Source of the DNA: Ceratodon purpureus
Taxonomy: Eukaryota > Streptophyta > Bryopsida > Pseudoditrichales > Ditrichaceae
Assembly: GCA_014871385.1 (NCBI GenBank)
Contig: CM026430.1
Coordinates: 6,244,630-6,308,629 of the forward strand
Reading direction: 5' to 3'
Length of the DNA: 64,000 nt
The position numbers and the translations under genes were made by a program. The notes under the pieces were generated by a model that saw only the letters and a program-made list of their open reading frames with translations, was not told the DNA's origin and ran no database searches. The stretch's first letter is position 1. Each line of letters opens with the position of its first letter. This document shows positions 53,501-64,000 of the stretch, piece after piece.

Positions 53501-56439
53501 GATTCCAATCCAACCCAGACGACATTATTACTAATTCGCAGCTTTCACAAGTGGCAGCGGTCGTAGGTAGTGTGATGTATATTCTTGTAATTAAGTATAC
53601 AATTTTATCTGTCGTTTTCAGAGTATGCTGGCAGCCAGAGACTTTTCAACTCAGCGAACCTTTTAATTAATAGCAAACATGTCTACCGAGATCAGACCAG
53701 TAGCTAAGCACCATCTGCAGATACCAACAGTAGCAAATACAGCAACTTGAGCTCTGTTTTCAAGTTCCTAGACCAATTCAGTTGAACACAATTTTCTTAG
53801 ACATATCTCATTATTTAATTTATAAGTGAGTCTTCGTCATGACCCCTGACGCCCCAATAGACCAATTTTTAACCTTATGACGCCACATTAAGTCATCTCA
53901 ATGCAGTTGAAGATCTCAATCTTTCATGAAATCTTCGAAATCAGCTTCTCCGCAGTGTGCCGGGCCCCGGGACGGCGTCAACTTACATGCATCCAGGTCC
54001 ATCGTTCCTCGCTTGACTGTTTCTTGCTTCGACCAATATGCTGGCGATGATCGAGAATTCGCATCACTGTCCATGCAATACCAGATAACAAGCTTCGCGA
54101 ATAACGCACTCTACATCACACGTCCGGCAGAATATCTCTCAATTCACACCCACCTCACAAGAGACCGGAGACTTTCGAATCTTCCGCTCGTACTGTACTG
54201 GCCTTACCACAGACCAGGGCTCAAGTTTCGGGGAACTTTGACAACTCCGCAACAGTTGTGTAGCTTTTATTCCTGGCGCGAATCCAACTTGTTCGTGCTC
54301 GCAAAGGCACTTGTACATATTCCCGCATGTAGAATCGTGTATATACAATGTGCTACGAAGCTGCGGCATGAAACATCAGCGGTTGATAATTGACGCACTG
54401 ACGCAGGGTTTTGTCACGTCTGGTAAATAAGGAGTAGACTTGGTGATGTCAGGCATTTTCTGTCGTGTTTGTAGGGATTTGGTGATGGATTGTTCGCATT
54501 GGCAGGGCTGCCGTAGGTTCTGGTAAAAATATAGCAAGGAATAAAGCGAGAACATCCGTGGCTCCGAAACGCTGAACTGATTAAATCGCTGTCAAACTGT
54601 CAAAGTTCTGTTAAAGTTTGATCTAAGATTAGGCTGCTTCAGGAACTTCTGGCGATCTCTGTGTGGTATACGCTCTGCTCCTCCATTTGTGCCCCGGGAA
54701 GTTAAAATAATAGTTTGAAAATAAAAAGTTCGATCTCATACTTCCATTATAAGTGGCATGAAGTTTGTGTCAAGTTGATACTTGTTTTTGGAAAATCTGC
54801 GCATCTGGCAAGTCGGTCTTTAGTATTCCAGGGGAGAGAAACCGGAGGTAAAGTAGTTTTTTAGCGTTTCGAACGCTGGGAAGTATGGGCGGTTCCACTG
54901 CAAATAGTTTGCAATTTGTTTCCTCAGTGTCCTCCATATGCGGATCGAGCTTCACAAGCAGCCGCCGATAGAGGCACCTGGTCCAGATTCATGGACCTTT
55001 TTCAAGTGTCAACTCTTGAGTAAGGTACTGTTTCTAGATCTTGGACTGTTACATCCGCTGGATGTTGCACTGTCGCATTTCTTAAAAGTCTCATTTATAC
55101 CGAAGATGAAGTATGCCATTAAGTTAATGCAAGACAACATCGTGAATGTGAATATTGCAGCGCTCCGCGGATCCCGACACCTGAAGCAGTGCTTTGGAGT
55201 GGACTTTCAGGTTTTCAGTCGCTCTGAGGACGTATCTGATACGTGAGTTACGACCGATCTTTCTTTCTTAAATGTTAGACCGCCGAGGGTGCTCTTTCTG
55301 ATTAATTTTGCGGTATGATTTACGACTACCTGGGCTTCATATTGAGCAATAGCGCTATTGGTTTGATCGCTCTCGGGACAACTTGGCGGGTGAGGCAATC
55401 ACCTCGTGTGTTTTCCTGTCTTCAAGTATTCGGTCTCGAATGCGAGGGCGCTTCTCTGTTTGTAACACTAGTCTGGACCTCTTCGTTCGAAATATCGGCT
55501 CCTCCTCTGTCTTTGCGGTGGCTGCTTTGTCCTCTCCTCATTCATTTCTGCTTTATAGTTTTCTCCTGTGGGTAAGTGAGGACCTAAACTTGAGGAGTAA
55601 CTTTCAGTAATCCGGGCATTCAAGGCAATCTTCCGATCCCTTAGGATTTGCGTGTCTTTCATTTCGGTATTTTTCGGGGCTTCTTGGTGGGTTTCAGGAA
55701 AATTGTAGTACTAGTGTCTTCATTCTTATATACGGTACGACTTGGAAAATGTGTTCCGTATCTTGGCGGTTGACGAAGTTCTACCTACCCTAGCAATGTA
55801 GCTATTGGACGAAATCGCATAGCATCTAACTTTGAGATTCGGGAAGAATTCCTGCCGTGCGTTCAGAGAAAGCAGCGAGCACTTGTATTTCTAGCAAGTA
55901 CCGGTATTACGATTAGGGAAATAGATTTCTGAACAGGGGAGTGAATGCAGTTGCCATCATTTTGAAGCAGCACAAGCGTGACTAATGATTGCCCTAGAGA
56001 ACGTGTTTTAGAGGCGAACTTTATGAATAATAACTGATCGTGCAAATGTTGTTCCGTGTCTGGCATGTTACTTTTCAACTTTAAGTGTTTTTCTGATTAA
56101 ATATCTTGTTGGTGTTTATGTAGATACTCTTGCAGCATCTGCAAGTGAGACCTTGGCGACCGGTTCGGCTCGCCATATACCAAATGTAAGCAGCGGCAAC
56201 AGATATTCTTTTTAGGGTTACCCAGGGAGCTCTGTTGTCACCAATCGAGTCATTACATAGAATAGTTTGTACCATAACAATTTACGTCGATGATTTCTCT
56301 GGAGTCCCATTTAATTCAAATAGGGCATTCAGTTTGTCCCAATCATTGGTTTGCGACCGAAACAGAATTGACCCTCTAGTTCACATATTGATCATTATGC
56401 TGGCTTTACACAGTGAAGAGGACTATATTCTTTTTGAAG
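53501..56439. other. Intergenic DNA between the AlaX-type and phytocyanin genes
   Basis: Moderate GC. Several frames of 60-155 codons occur but none shows a motif. One at 54938-55241 ends at a good donor (AC followed by GTGAGT), so an unrecognised transcript cannot be excluded. No transposon ends seen. Confidence 0.35.
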
Positions 56440-57790
56440 ATGATTCCGAGATTATACGTGGCCTCACGGCCATCGAAAGCTCGCGCTCTCGCCCAGGTGG
56501 TGCTGGTTCTAGCGGCATGCGTCGAGATGGGTCTCATCCATCATGTTCAATGTGCAAATTATACTGTGGGATCAGGCTTCACTGACACCAATGCGGGGAT
56601 CGGAATGAATTACACTTGGACGAACACTGTGAACGGACTGGTGAGACCTGACGTGCTGGAGGCTGCTTACCAACAATGGGCTAATTCTGTCAACGTCACT
56701 GCTGGCGACACTTTAAGTACGATTCTTCTGCTCTTGCCATTTTCACGATAGAACAAATATTACAGGTTAAAATTAACGATGACATATATTAATCTGAATC
56801 CATGGTTGAGATTACTTCCATTAATTACAGTAATTTGTTTGCGCCTTGCAAAGTTCTTGAAGCCAATGAGACTTAATCCTTTGCCCGAACAGTTGTTCGA
56901 TGAGTTAAACCCGAGAGTAACCATTTAAATCTTAATTAGTGCTGTCCGCGGTCATATCAATCTGCTGTCATTTTTTCTCATATCAATCATTTATGTCACT
57001 GTTAATCCAGTTTTTGACTACTTAAGAGGAGCACATACCGTCTTTCTTGCCAAGACTGAGTTAGCCTACGCGAATTGCGACTTCAGTGCGGGTTCATTGG
57101 AAACCATACCAGATGCAGTTCCGGCAACTGTAAGTGAATTCTGGATTACCTTTTTCCTTCAGTTTAAGAACACTCTGGCTGCTGTAGTGCATTGAACTGG
57201 ACGTGCTTCCAATTGTCGATTTGGCAAGTCGAGAGCTCGGTCAGTTGTCACAGCTACATTCACTATATTGATTCAGAATGCCGGCCTTCCATTAGTTGTT
57301 TTGGAGGTGTTATGTAGGGGTCGGATTCCTCACTTCTGTTGTTCGGGAAAATGGTTTTTCGGACAGTACACTGTCAAACCAACAGATGTGGAGCTCTTCT
57401 TTACGTGCACAGTTCCTGGACATTGTGCTGGCGGCCAGAAAGTGAAGATTGCACCTTTTGTAAGTATTTTGTAACTGTTTTTATCTGTAGGACTGCTGCT
57501 GTAACTCCTTGTACCAAACCAGCCTCGTACTTCTCTTCTTTAAAACCCGCTATCACAATGATAGTATTTATGTTTTCTCTGCTTTCTTGTGAGGATTGAG
57601 ATTCTAGATTGAAGACCGTCCGTTCAAGCCAATCACTAATAACGGCTTGTTGTGGGAGCAGGGCACCACGAGCGCTACACCAACTACACCCCAAGGATCA
57701 AATGCCCCTCAACATTCAACATTGAGCACTGGAACTATCGCGATGCTCCTTTTCGTATGTTACTTTAGTCTTTTCACTCAACATCCTTAG
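56440..57790 (+). CDS. Phytocyanin (stellacyanin-like blue copper protein)
   Basis: Extracellular cupredoxin, probably GPI-anchored. Exons 56440-56716, 57011-57129, 57367-57459, 57608-57790 (672 nt, 223 residues). Signal peptide ends near HHVQC/A (residue about 39). Copper ligands: His in GAHTV, Cys and His in TCTVPGHC, and Gln in AGGQKV as axial ligand, the stellacyanin type rather than Met. The pairing cysteines are in AYANC and GHC. A Thr/Pro/Ser-rich linker and a hydrophobic C-terminus (TIAMLLFVCYFS) fit a GPI signal. Exon 3 has two in-frame acceptors, 57277 and 57367; the later one gives the family spacing of about 45 residues between His and Cys, so I prefer it. The N-terminal part before the first ligand is longer than usual. 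Confidence 0.85.
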
Positions 57791-57921
57791 AATGACTTGT
57801 ATCTTTAGAAACAAGTGCCCTGACTAAATCCACTACCGTTTATATTCATTTGACTAAGTAGGTATTAAGTAGGTGGTTGCATCCTAGATCATTTGTAGTC
57901 ACAGCAATTCCAAGAATGTTA

Positions 57922-58319
57922 AGGTCGACTGTCCTAATACCACCAACTTAAGCAGTTTAGGCTATTTTGAGCAGTGGTAAATTTTGAAAAAAAATATGAG
58001 AGGCTTCGAAATAGGATTTTATAAGGATTGGAAAAAAATGCAACAAGAAATATGCATTTCTCAATTTTCTACAAAATTCCAAAGTACAAAGTAACCTATG
58101 ATCCAAATCAAACCTCTAGACTACTCCATGTTCACTCCATGTTGTACAAAATTTCACTCATAATGATATCCAAAACCACCAACCTTTTTTTTGCAATGCT
58201 TGATGTGCATTGGTTTACTTGAATAGTGAAATTGGTGGTTTTGGGTCTCAACTGTGTTGGCCAAAGAAAGGTCTACATGTCAGACATGGGGAAGGTGGTG
58301 GTATTAGGACAATCGACCT
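57922..58319. mobile_element. Stowaway-like MITE, AGGT family, copy 4
   Basis: 398 bp; ends AGGTCGACTGTCCTAATACC and the complement of AGGTCGATTGTCCTAATACC, TA at 57920-57921 and 58320-58321. Starts 130 bp after the phytocyanin stop. Confidence 0.8.
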
Positions 58320-58365
58320 TAGGTAGGACCTCGAAGATCAGCGCCGTCTTCACCCATCCAACCAG

Positions 58366-58665
58366 CACTTTGGCAGGACATCCCCACGCTGGAACTTACC
58401 AAGTGCTACGAGCGTTTTTCGGAGGGGCAGGGTTGATGAGCCCTTAGTTTTTGGTTTTTTATTTTAAAATTCCCAAGAGAGTCTCTCTAGAGTAATTCGG
58501 AGCCGCAGGCCCCATTTTTGAATTCAAAATTACCAAAAATGGCCTTGGGGGGGTCCAAATTGAAAATTTCAGGGTTTTGGAAGAAAAAAGCCAACCAATG
58601 GGAGTGGCTCCTAAAAATGCTCGTAGCACTAGGTAAGTCCCAGCGTGGGGATGTCTGTCCACGCC
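58366..58665. mobile_element. 300-bp MULE-like MITE with 9-bp target duplication, copy 2
   Basis: Flanked by perfect TCCAACCAG repeats (58357-58365, 58666-58674). Same ends and interior as the copy at 33363 with few differences. Located between the convergent phytocyanin and WRKY genes, about 350 bp beyond the WRKY stop. Confidence 0.85.
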
Positions 58666-59013
58666 TCCAACCAGTACATGTCCTACATGACAATAGAAAT
58701 AGCTCTATTTGGAAAGGGGGAAATTTATTCCGCACCCTAACTTTAATCTTCTAGAGAACCCACAACCTTGGCCGATTCTGTAGCATCAGGTGAAAGGACA
58801 GATGGAATCATTCTTGTGAATAATATTGATACATCGAACATAAGCGAATAGACCTGCACTATGTAATTGTGAATTCGATTAATGTGACAACAGATTTTCT
58901 ACCATAGGCATTCACGACAGTTTTGTCCAAAATGCTGGTAAACATATCGTCTATGAAATTGTCATTTTTCTATTTCACATTTTTCGGATGATACGCTCTT
59001 TTATATAATCTAT

Positions 59014-62000
59014 TCAACGGGTCCACTTTCCAAAAGCTCCACGCTGTGCTACATCCTGATTTCTGGAGTTAGAAAGATCTACTTCCGGTTCGGTCGACGT
59101 TTTTTCATTAAAAATGAAGGAACCACTACCACCTGGTATTGAATCAAGAGCATTACCTTCATCCCTTTGCAATCCGTTCAGGTCCTTAGACATAATAGAA
59201 CTAATGGCAGCTGCTAACGCAGCACTAAACTTCGGATCATTCGTAATCGCATCAGTGGCACTACTCACAGAACCTACAAAGGAATCCAGTTTCTTCACAC
59301 CTTCCTCACCAGCACACAGAAACGACGCCATCTTCGCAGACAACTCTTGCTGCATCTCCTCGTGCCTTGCTTGACTAAAACTAGAACCTAATGAAGAGGT
59401 GACTGCAACTTGTGTATAAGAATTTCTTGGAAAAGTAGGATTTGGTCCTTGATAACGACCATTCCCTGGATGTGATAGCATATGAAGATCCACCATCTTC
59501 GTTGCAGGACCAGCTTCGTTTCTTGCGGGGAAGTGGGTTAGGGTTGCAGGCCCAGGAGTTGCACCCGAGTCTCCCAAGCGGAGGCTTAGCTGGGTGGTAG
59601 GATCTCGTGTGAAGTCAAGTGTGATGGTAGGCAAAGATGTGGAAGCATAGGTGGAGCTATTCTCTGTTGAGCCCAGCATTTGGGGATCCCGTTGCAGGTA
59701 ATGCTCAGGGACTCCAGCCATGCGTGCGACGTCACTCGTTGTGGACCCCGAGAGAAGCATGCTGGCAGCAGCAGAGGTTGTGGACGCCATGGCTGAGGCT
59801 GCTTCAGAAAGAGGGTGGTTGTGTGCGCCTTCGTATGTTGTTATCAGAATCGACGAGTCGTCTGCACATCTCTGAACCTGCACATGAGAAATTTGAAAAA
59901 GGTTTTATGATCATCAACACTTTGGCATCCACTTAAAGCTCTAGGGATGTCCAGCGGACCACATTCATGAGTTACGGGTTGCTTCAACAAAGATAACAGT
60001 GCAGAGCTGCATATAACTTAAATATTATCGGGGTCCATTTTGGTAGAGCTGATGCCATGCATTAAACATGGAGAGTTTGTTATATCCTATGATATTGACT
60101 CTTCAATAAAATTATGGTGTCTATCTTTTTATACCTTTATTAATATGATTGAAACCCTCACTCGTTTAGGTTGCGTGTTGTAGTGTGAAGACAGAGCGTT
60201 TATATGAGAACTATATGTCTACACATTACACAATCTATAAAGTATGTCATGGAGAATGCGTGGAAAAAGCATTTACAGTACTGAGAAGTGCACCATTCAT
60301 TACAAAATTCAGGGCAGTATTTCATAGATAGTTCAGTGCAGCCTATACCTGCTTCCGAACAGGACACCCCCGGACCACAGTGCACCGGTAATAAGCCCTT
60401 GGACACGGATTCCCCTTGGCCATTTTCTGACCATACTTCCTCCACTGGCAACCGTCGCCCATCTGCATCCACATCATAGCCCAACATGACCCCAATCAAT
60501 GTGCAATCCATACTTAACCAATAACCTAAACCTTCAATTTAGTCAACAATTCTCCCTCTCTGCCTCACATAAATGACCATTAGGTCAGTTGGTCTCACCG
60601 TTGTAGAATCTAAGCGCGTCCGGACCAGCACACGAGCCTTCCGCACAGGCGCATGATCTGTAGTTGCATCTACTTTAAGCAGGTTCTCGGTGCTAAGTTT
60701 TTGCACCTTGGGAGCAAAACCAGCTGTGGCTGCATCCTCGCTATCGCTAGGGAGAGATCTTTTGGAGCTAAAACCAGGTGACTCGTCACCTGATGAGGCC
60801 GAAGGCGACCTGTTGAGCCTCCCTCGATGAGAAGATATTACTTCTTTTTCTAACCCAGCAGAATGATACCTCGTTGCGATGGCATCGCTCTCCATGTGAG
60901 TATTGTAAAGTTCTTCATCTACATTAGCTGTGTGAGTGATCTCTTCGGGTGATGATGCATCTCCTGTTTGTCTACTGTCGTGATTAAGAGGACTTGAGAG
61001 CTCGGAAGAGAGTCTTGAGAGCACGCTTGCATCCGCTTCCTGCAGTTGGCCACATACTAAGACAGTTGGAAGTTGGAACGATACTAGTGCTAACTTGAGT
61101 ATTAATTGTTTTAACGTGAGTTTATTTAGGGGTCTAGGCTTTGATCACATTATCTCATTGATGAGCAATGTTGAAGCTAATTCATCAAGAGACTATTCAC
61201 TCAGAAATGGAGGGCAGTACACTGTGTTCAAAACTAATACAGCAACTACGATCAAGGTATGCTCTCACCTCCTGAGATTGGATCCGTCGTGGCTGAATTG
61301 GTTGTGATGAGCTTATGAGAGAGTGCATGTTGTGATTCTCTTTTAGAACTAGAGCCAGCTCGTACTTCAGCCGCTCATTCTCCTCGCCCAACCGGCTCAA
61401 CTCCAAATGCGAGTTCACGAGCTGACAAATCACAACGCACATACACACTCAGATCAATACTTCCAAGTCCAGGCTAGACGCCTATCTTAATGCACGGTCC
61501 CAGAACTTTAGTCCTCCTAACTCCCCGAACTTTAAGCCCTCCTAACTCAAAACAGACCCACTACTTCACTGCTTCACAAGGATCGAACAACCAGTGCTTC
61601 GTGCTAAAATCCAACATTCCAGCTGATTCCATCTTTGGTTCGCCTTGGCACTGACGCTGATTATGAGCAAAGTTACCGCGAAGAAGCGAGCGACCCCGTA
61701 ACAATGGAAGGTGCTAGGTAGTTGATTACGAAGTACTCCTACATGAGTACTAGAACACTACTTCTACCCAAAACTTTACTCAATGATCTGGAACGGTACC
61801 ACTGTTGGCAGTAACACGGTACTATCATGACGCTGCTGTTGCGCCTGCAAAGGTGATACGTGGAGGATGGTACTGTACCTGGTCACGCAGCCCCGACGCA
61901 GTCGGCTCCGGTGACGATGTTGTTCGATGCCTGTAGTCAGCTTCAGACTGCACAGCAATAGTGGCACCTTTGGTCGCCTCAACCTGCAACAATACTCAAC

Positions 62001-62640
62001 TCTCAGTCAACTGTCGACGGCCAATCCACCACAATTCAACTTTGAGTCCACATCGTCTCGAGCGGTACGGTGCCGACCTCTAGCTCAGACACTGAAATAG
62101 TAGTCTGTAGGGAAAAAACATCGATGTCGACGAAATGAAAACAACAAACTTCGAGAGTTCTCGAACAGTCGCAACCAGGCTGCGCGCCTGTAAACCTTTC
62201 GAGAGGGGTCGGAAAAATGGCTTTGAGATGGAAGAGGTTCCTACCTGAGACGGCGTAGCGAGGTTAGACTTCCAGAACGGTACAACTTGGGGGTTTGTTC
62301 CTTCGCCAGATCTGGTGCCCTCAATCGCCAGCCCTTGCATTCTGCTGCCGAATAGAGCGGCCTTCTGAACCTGTATCTGTTCTTCTAGACGACCTAAGTT
62401 TGTTACCTCTAAGTCGTCTTTACAAGAGAAGGACGAGCGGGCTTCTCTATCTAAAGATAAGGACTCCGAGATAACGCTTGCTTCAACTTCCTGGGTATCA
62501 TGTTCCAAGAGCAGTGCAAGGTTGAGAGTACTTCTGACTCCGGTGTCCGTTCTGAGAAGCTCCTGAAATGAGTACCTGTTCTCTTCGCCTACAATATCTC
62601 TCTCACTGGAACTTGTCTCTAGGATGCTCAGTGGAGCCAT
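59014..62640 (-). CDS. WRKY transcription factor, group IIb
   Basis: Nuclear W-box-binding regulator; group IIb members in seed plants (WRKY6/31/42/47 type) act in stress and senescence. Exons 62640-62245, 61983-61879, 61421-61269, 61039-60599, 60462-60349, 59877-59014 (2,073 nt, 690 residues), all GT-AG and frame-preserving. A leucine-zipper-like helix is at residues about 168-205 ([18 protein letters not shown]), a basic [10 protein letters not shown] stretch just before the domain, then WRKYGQK at about 372-378 and a C2H2 finger (CTVVRGC ... EGAHNHPL). The last intron splits the finger directly before VQR, the position that defines groups IIa/IIb. The C-terminal 250 residues are Ser/Ala-rich and contain [14 protein letters not shown] and [14 protein letters not shown], family-typical. 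The start is the first ATG of the frame. Confidence 0.9.
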
Positions 62641-63680
62641 TGCATATTATCAAGACTTTCGCAAGCCTACCATATAGTCCACGTCGACAAAGTTTCAACT
62701 TCGAAAGGTTGAAATCGCACAAATAAAGCTGTGGGCTTGCGGTCAAGACGCAGTGAACTTCAACGAGGAATATGGAGAGGCGAACTAAACTCGGGTGACT
62801 ACATATAGTTTTCTTCGGAATGAGACAGACACACAAGTCTATGGGCGTCGGTCACCAAACACGGAAGTGGCGCTGCAGTGCGGGATACCTTGTGGGCGAA
62901 ATAAGATGAATCTATTGTACTCGTGAAGAAGATTCAGCCGACAAATTCTAGTTCCGGTGAGCTGAACTAGTCCTATTGACCACAAGAAGTTCTACTCCCC
63001 TAGAGTTCACAAGCTTGGACTAATGCACCGAGTGTCCATGTGGTGATTAGACCACCTTCTAAATCTAATCTATCTCGAATCTAACAAGGGTGGGACTTAC
63101 TTATAGAGCAACTGGTGGGCTAGCTCGGAGTCTAATTCCGTGTTAAAGTCCCAAGAAGTCGACATTGGAGGTCATTGGAAGCAATCCAAGTCATTGCATA
63201 GGTCCCCACCAATTTAGTGGTCTCTTTTTATGGCAAAGGCTCGAAGAGGTGACGCGTCCACGCGTGTAAACTAGATGACGAAGGTCGAGAGGGCTACCGT
63301 CACGACAACCAGGTTACCTTGAATATACATGAAACTGAGGATTTGAAGATCAGGCCAGGCTCCTGAAGCATGAATGCGATCCAAACGTCGTTAGAACTTC
63401 AAACCCAGTGAACCCCGCCTCCTGAAGATGATGCCGATGATGTTATCCACTACATATACCCTACCTTGTTACTTAGTTAAATATTAAATATTATACCTAC
63501 GCAAGAACAGAAACAACCACTCAGTATCTTTGAGACCAGAACAGGGTTACGAACGTACAGAGTAAATCGTAAATCAATGCATGAACCCTCTCAGGGAGAT
63601 CATTGATAAATTTTACTTGGTCAGGTTAAGTTAAACTATCCCCACGGCTACAATTGAATATTCGTGAGCCCAGAAACACG
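62641..63680. other. Upstream region of the WRKY gene
   Basis: No gene or inverted repeat that I can support. It should contain the WRKY promoter and leader, but I see no unambiguous TATA box. Confidence 0.4.
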
Positions 63681-63884
63681 TCAACATACCCCGAGAAACT
63701 CAATGTACTGCAATCCAATTTGGTACTGCTCCAGTTCTGACGAGTAACCTTGCGGTCCGAGCATGGAACCCGGAATGAATTTGTTAAATCTCTCTTTGTC
63801 AATTGATACAGGGTACATCCTCAAATCCCTACTAGTCACCGGCAACTGTGGGACAAGACGTGGAAATTGTTCTCGGAATAACAT
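63681..63884 (-). other. Possible coding exon of an unrecognised gene
   Basis: A 67-codon frame starting with ATG reads MYPVSIDKERFNKFIPGS and continues with ELEQYQIGLQYIEFLG, followed by a possible GTATGT donor at 63690. The residue composition looks protein-like. Upstream in frame is a stop, and a possible acceptor (TTAG) precedes the ATG. Family unknown. Confidence 0.25.
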
Positions 63885-64000
63885 GCAGTATCCTAATCAG
63901 TCTGCAAAGCAACGGCCCAGCCGGAAGCGACCTGTACATTCTTTGGTACTATATCGATCACCTGGGAGTCGCATCAGAACCTGGAATCTAGCCTCAAACT

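Noticed and set aside
53926-54393. 155-codon plus-strand frame
   Set aside because: No motif, overlapping open frame on the other strand and no splice or start support.
54938-55246. 102-codon frame ending at a good GTGAGT donor
   Set aside because: No recognisable domain and no partner exon found; mentioned in the intergenic entry only.

Overview
The window looks like nuclear DNA of a land plant, most probably a moss. The evidence is short spliced genes with GT-AG introns, plant-only families (L-type lectin kinase, LRR receptor kinases, germin-like protein, phytocyanin, group IIb WRKY), AT-rich gene-poor stretches full of small transposons, and an intact cellular reverse-transcriptase gene of the rvt family. 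In land plants I know rvt only from mosses. I cannot name the species.

Layout. 1-2.2 kb: a decayed lectin receptor kinase whose last codons carry a TA-flanked transposon. 2.9-8.0 kb: AT-rich DNA with little coding content. 8.3-10.9 kb (+): a six-exon NudC/BOBBER-type chaperone gene. 11.4-18.2 kb (-): LRR receptor kinase A, 17 exons, reconstructable throughout but with one CGA-to-TGA type stop in the kinase. 20.0-22.7 kb (-): the single-exon rvt gene with a spliced 5' leader. 23.7-25.2 kb: a partial copy of LRR kinase B. 26.0-26.4 kb (-): a decayed fragment, perhaps from an NB-ARC/Roco-type protein. 27.5-30.8 kb (+): a 5'-truncated, catalytically dead Ty3/gypsy chromovirus. 31-37 kb: repeats and MITEs. 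37.2-38.5 kb (+): a germin-like gene. 39.3-45.4 kb (-): LRR receptor kinase B, whose 3' end has been rearranged by a small inversion. 46-50 kb: MITE-rich, AT-rich DNA. 50.4-53.5 kb (+): an eight-exon AlaX-type alanyl-tRNA editing protein. 56.4-57.8 kb (+): a phytocyanin with a Gln axial ligand. 59.0-62.6 kb (-): a six-exon WRKY IIb factor, convergent with the phytocyanin. 62.6-64.0 kb: at most one exon of an unrecognised gene.

The genes do not form a pathway. Three themes stand out: (1) a domesticated reverse transcriptase under apparent constraint; (2) receptor kinases in several states of decay or remodelling (frameshift, two CGA-to-TGA type stops, a partial duplicate, a micro-inversion that makes a new C-terminus); (3) several small DNA-transposon families whose ends and target duplications can be read directly, including two ~300 bp elements with perfect 9-bp duplications and a four-member TA-flanked family.
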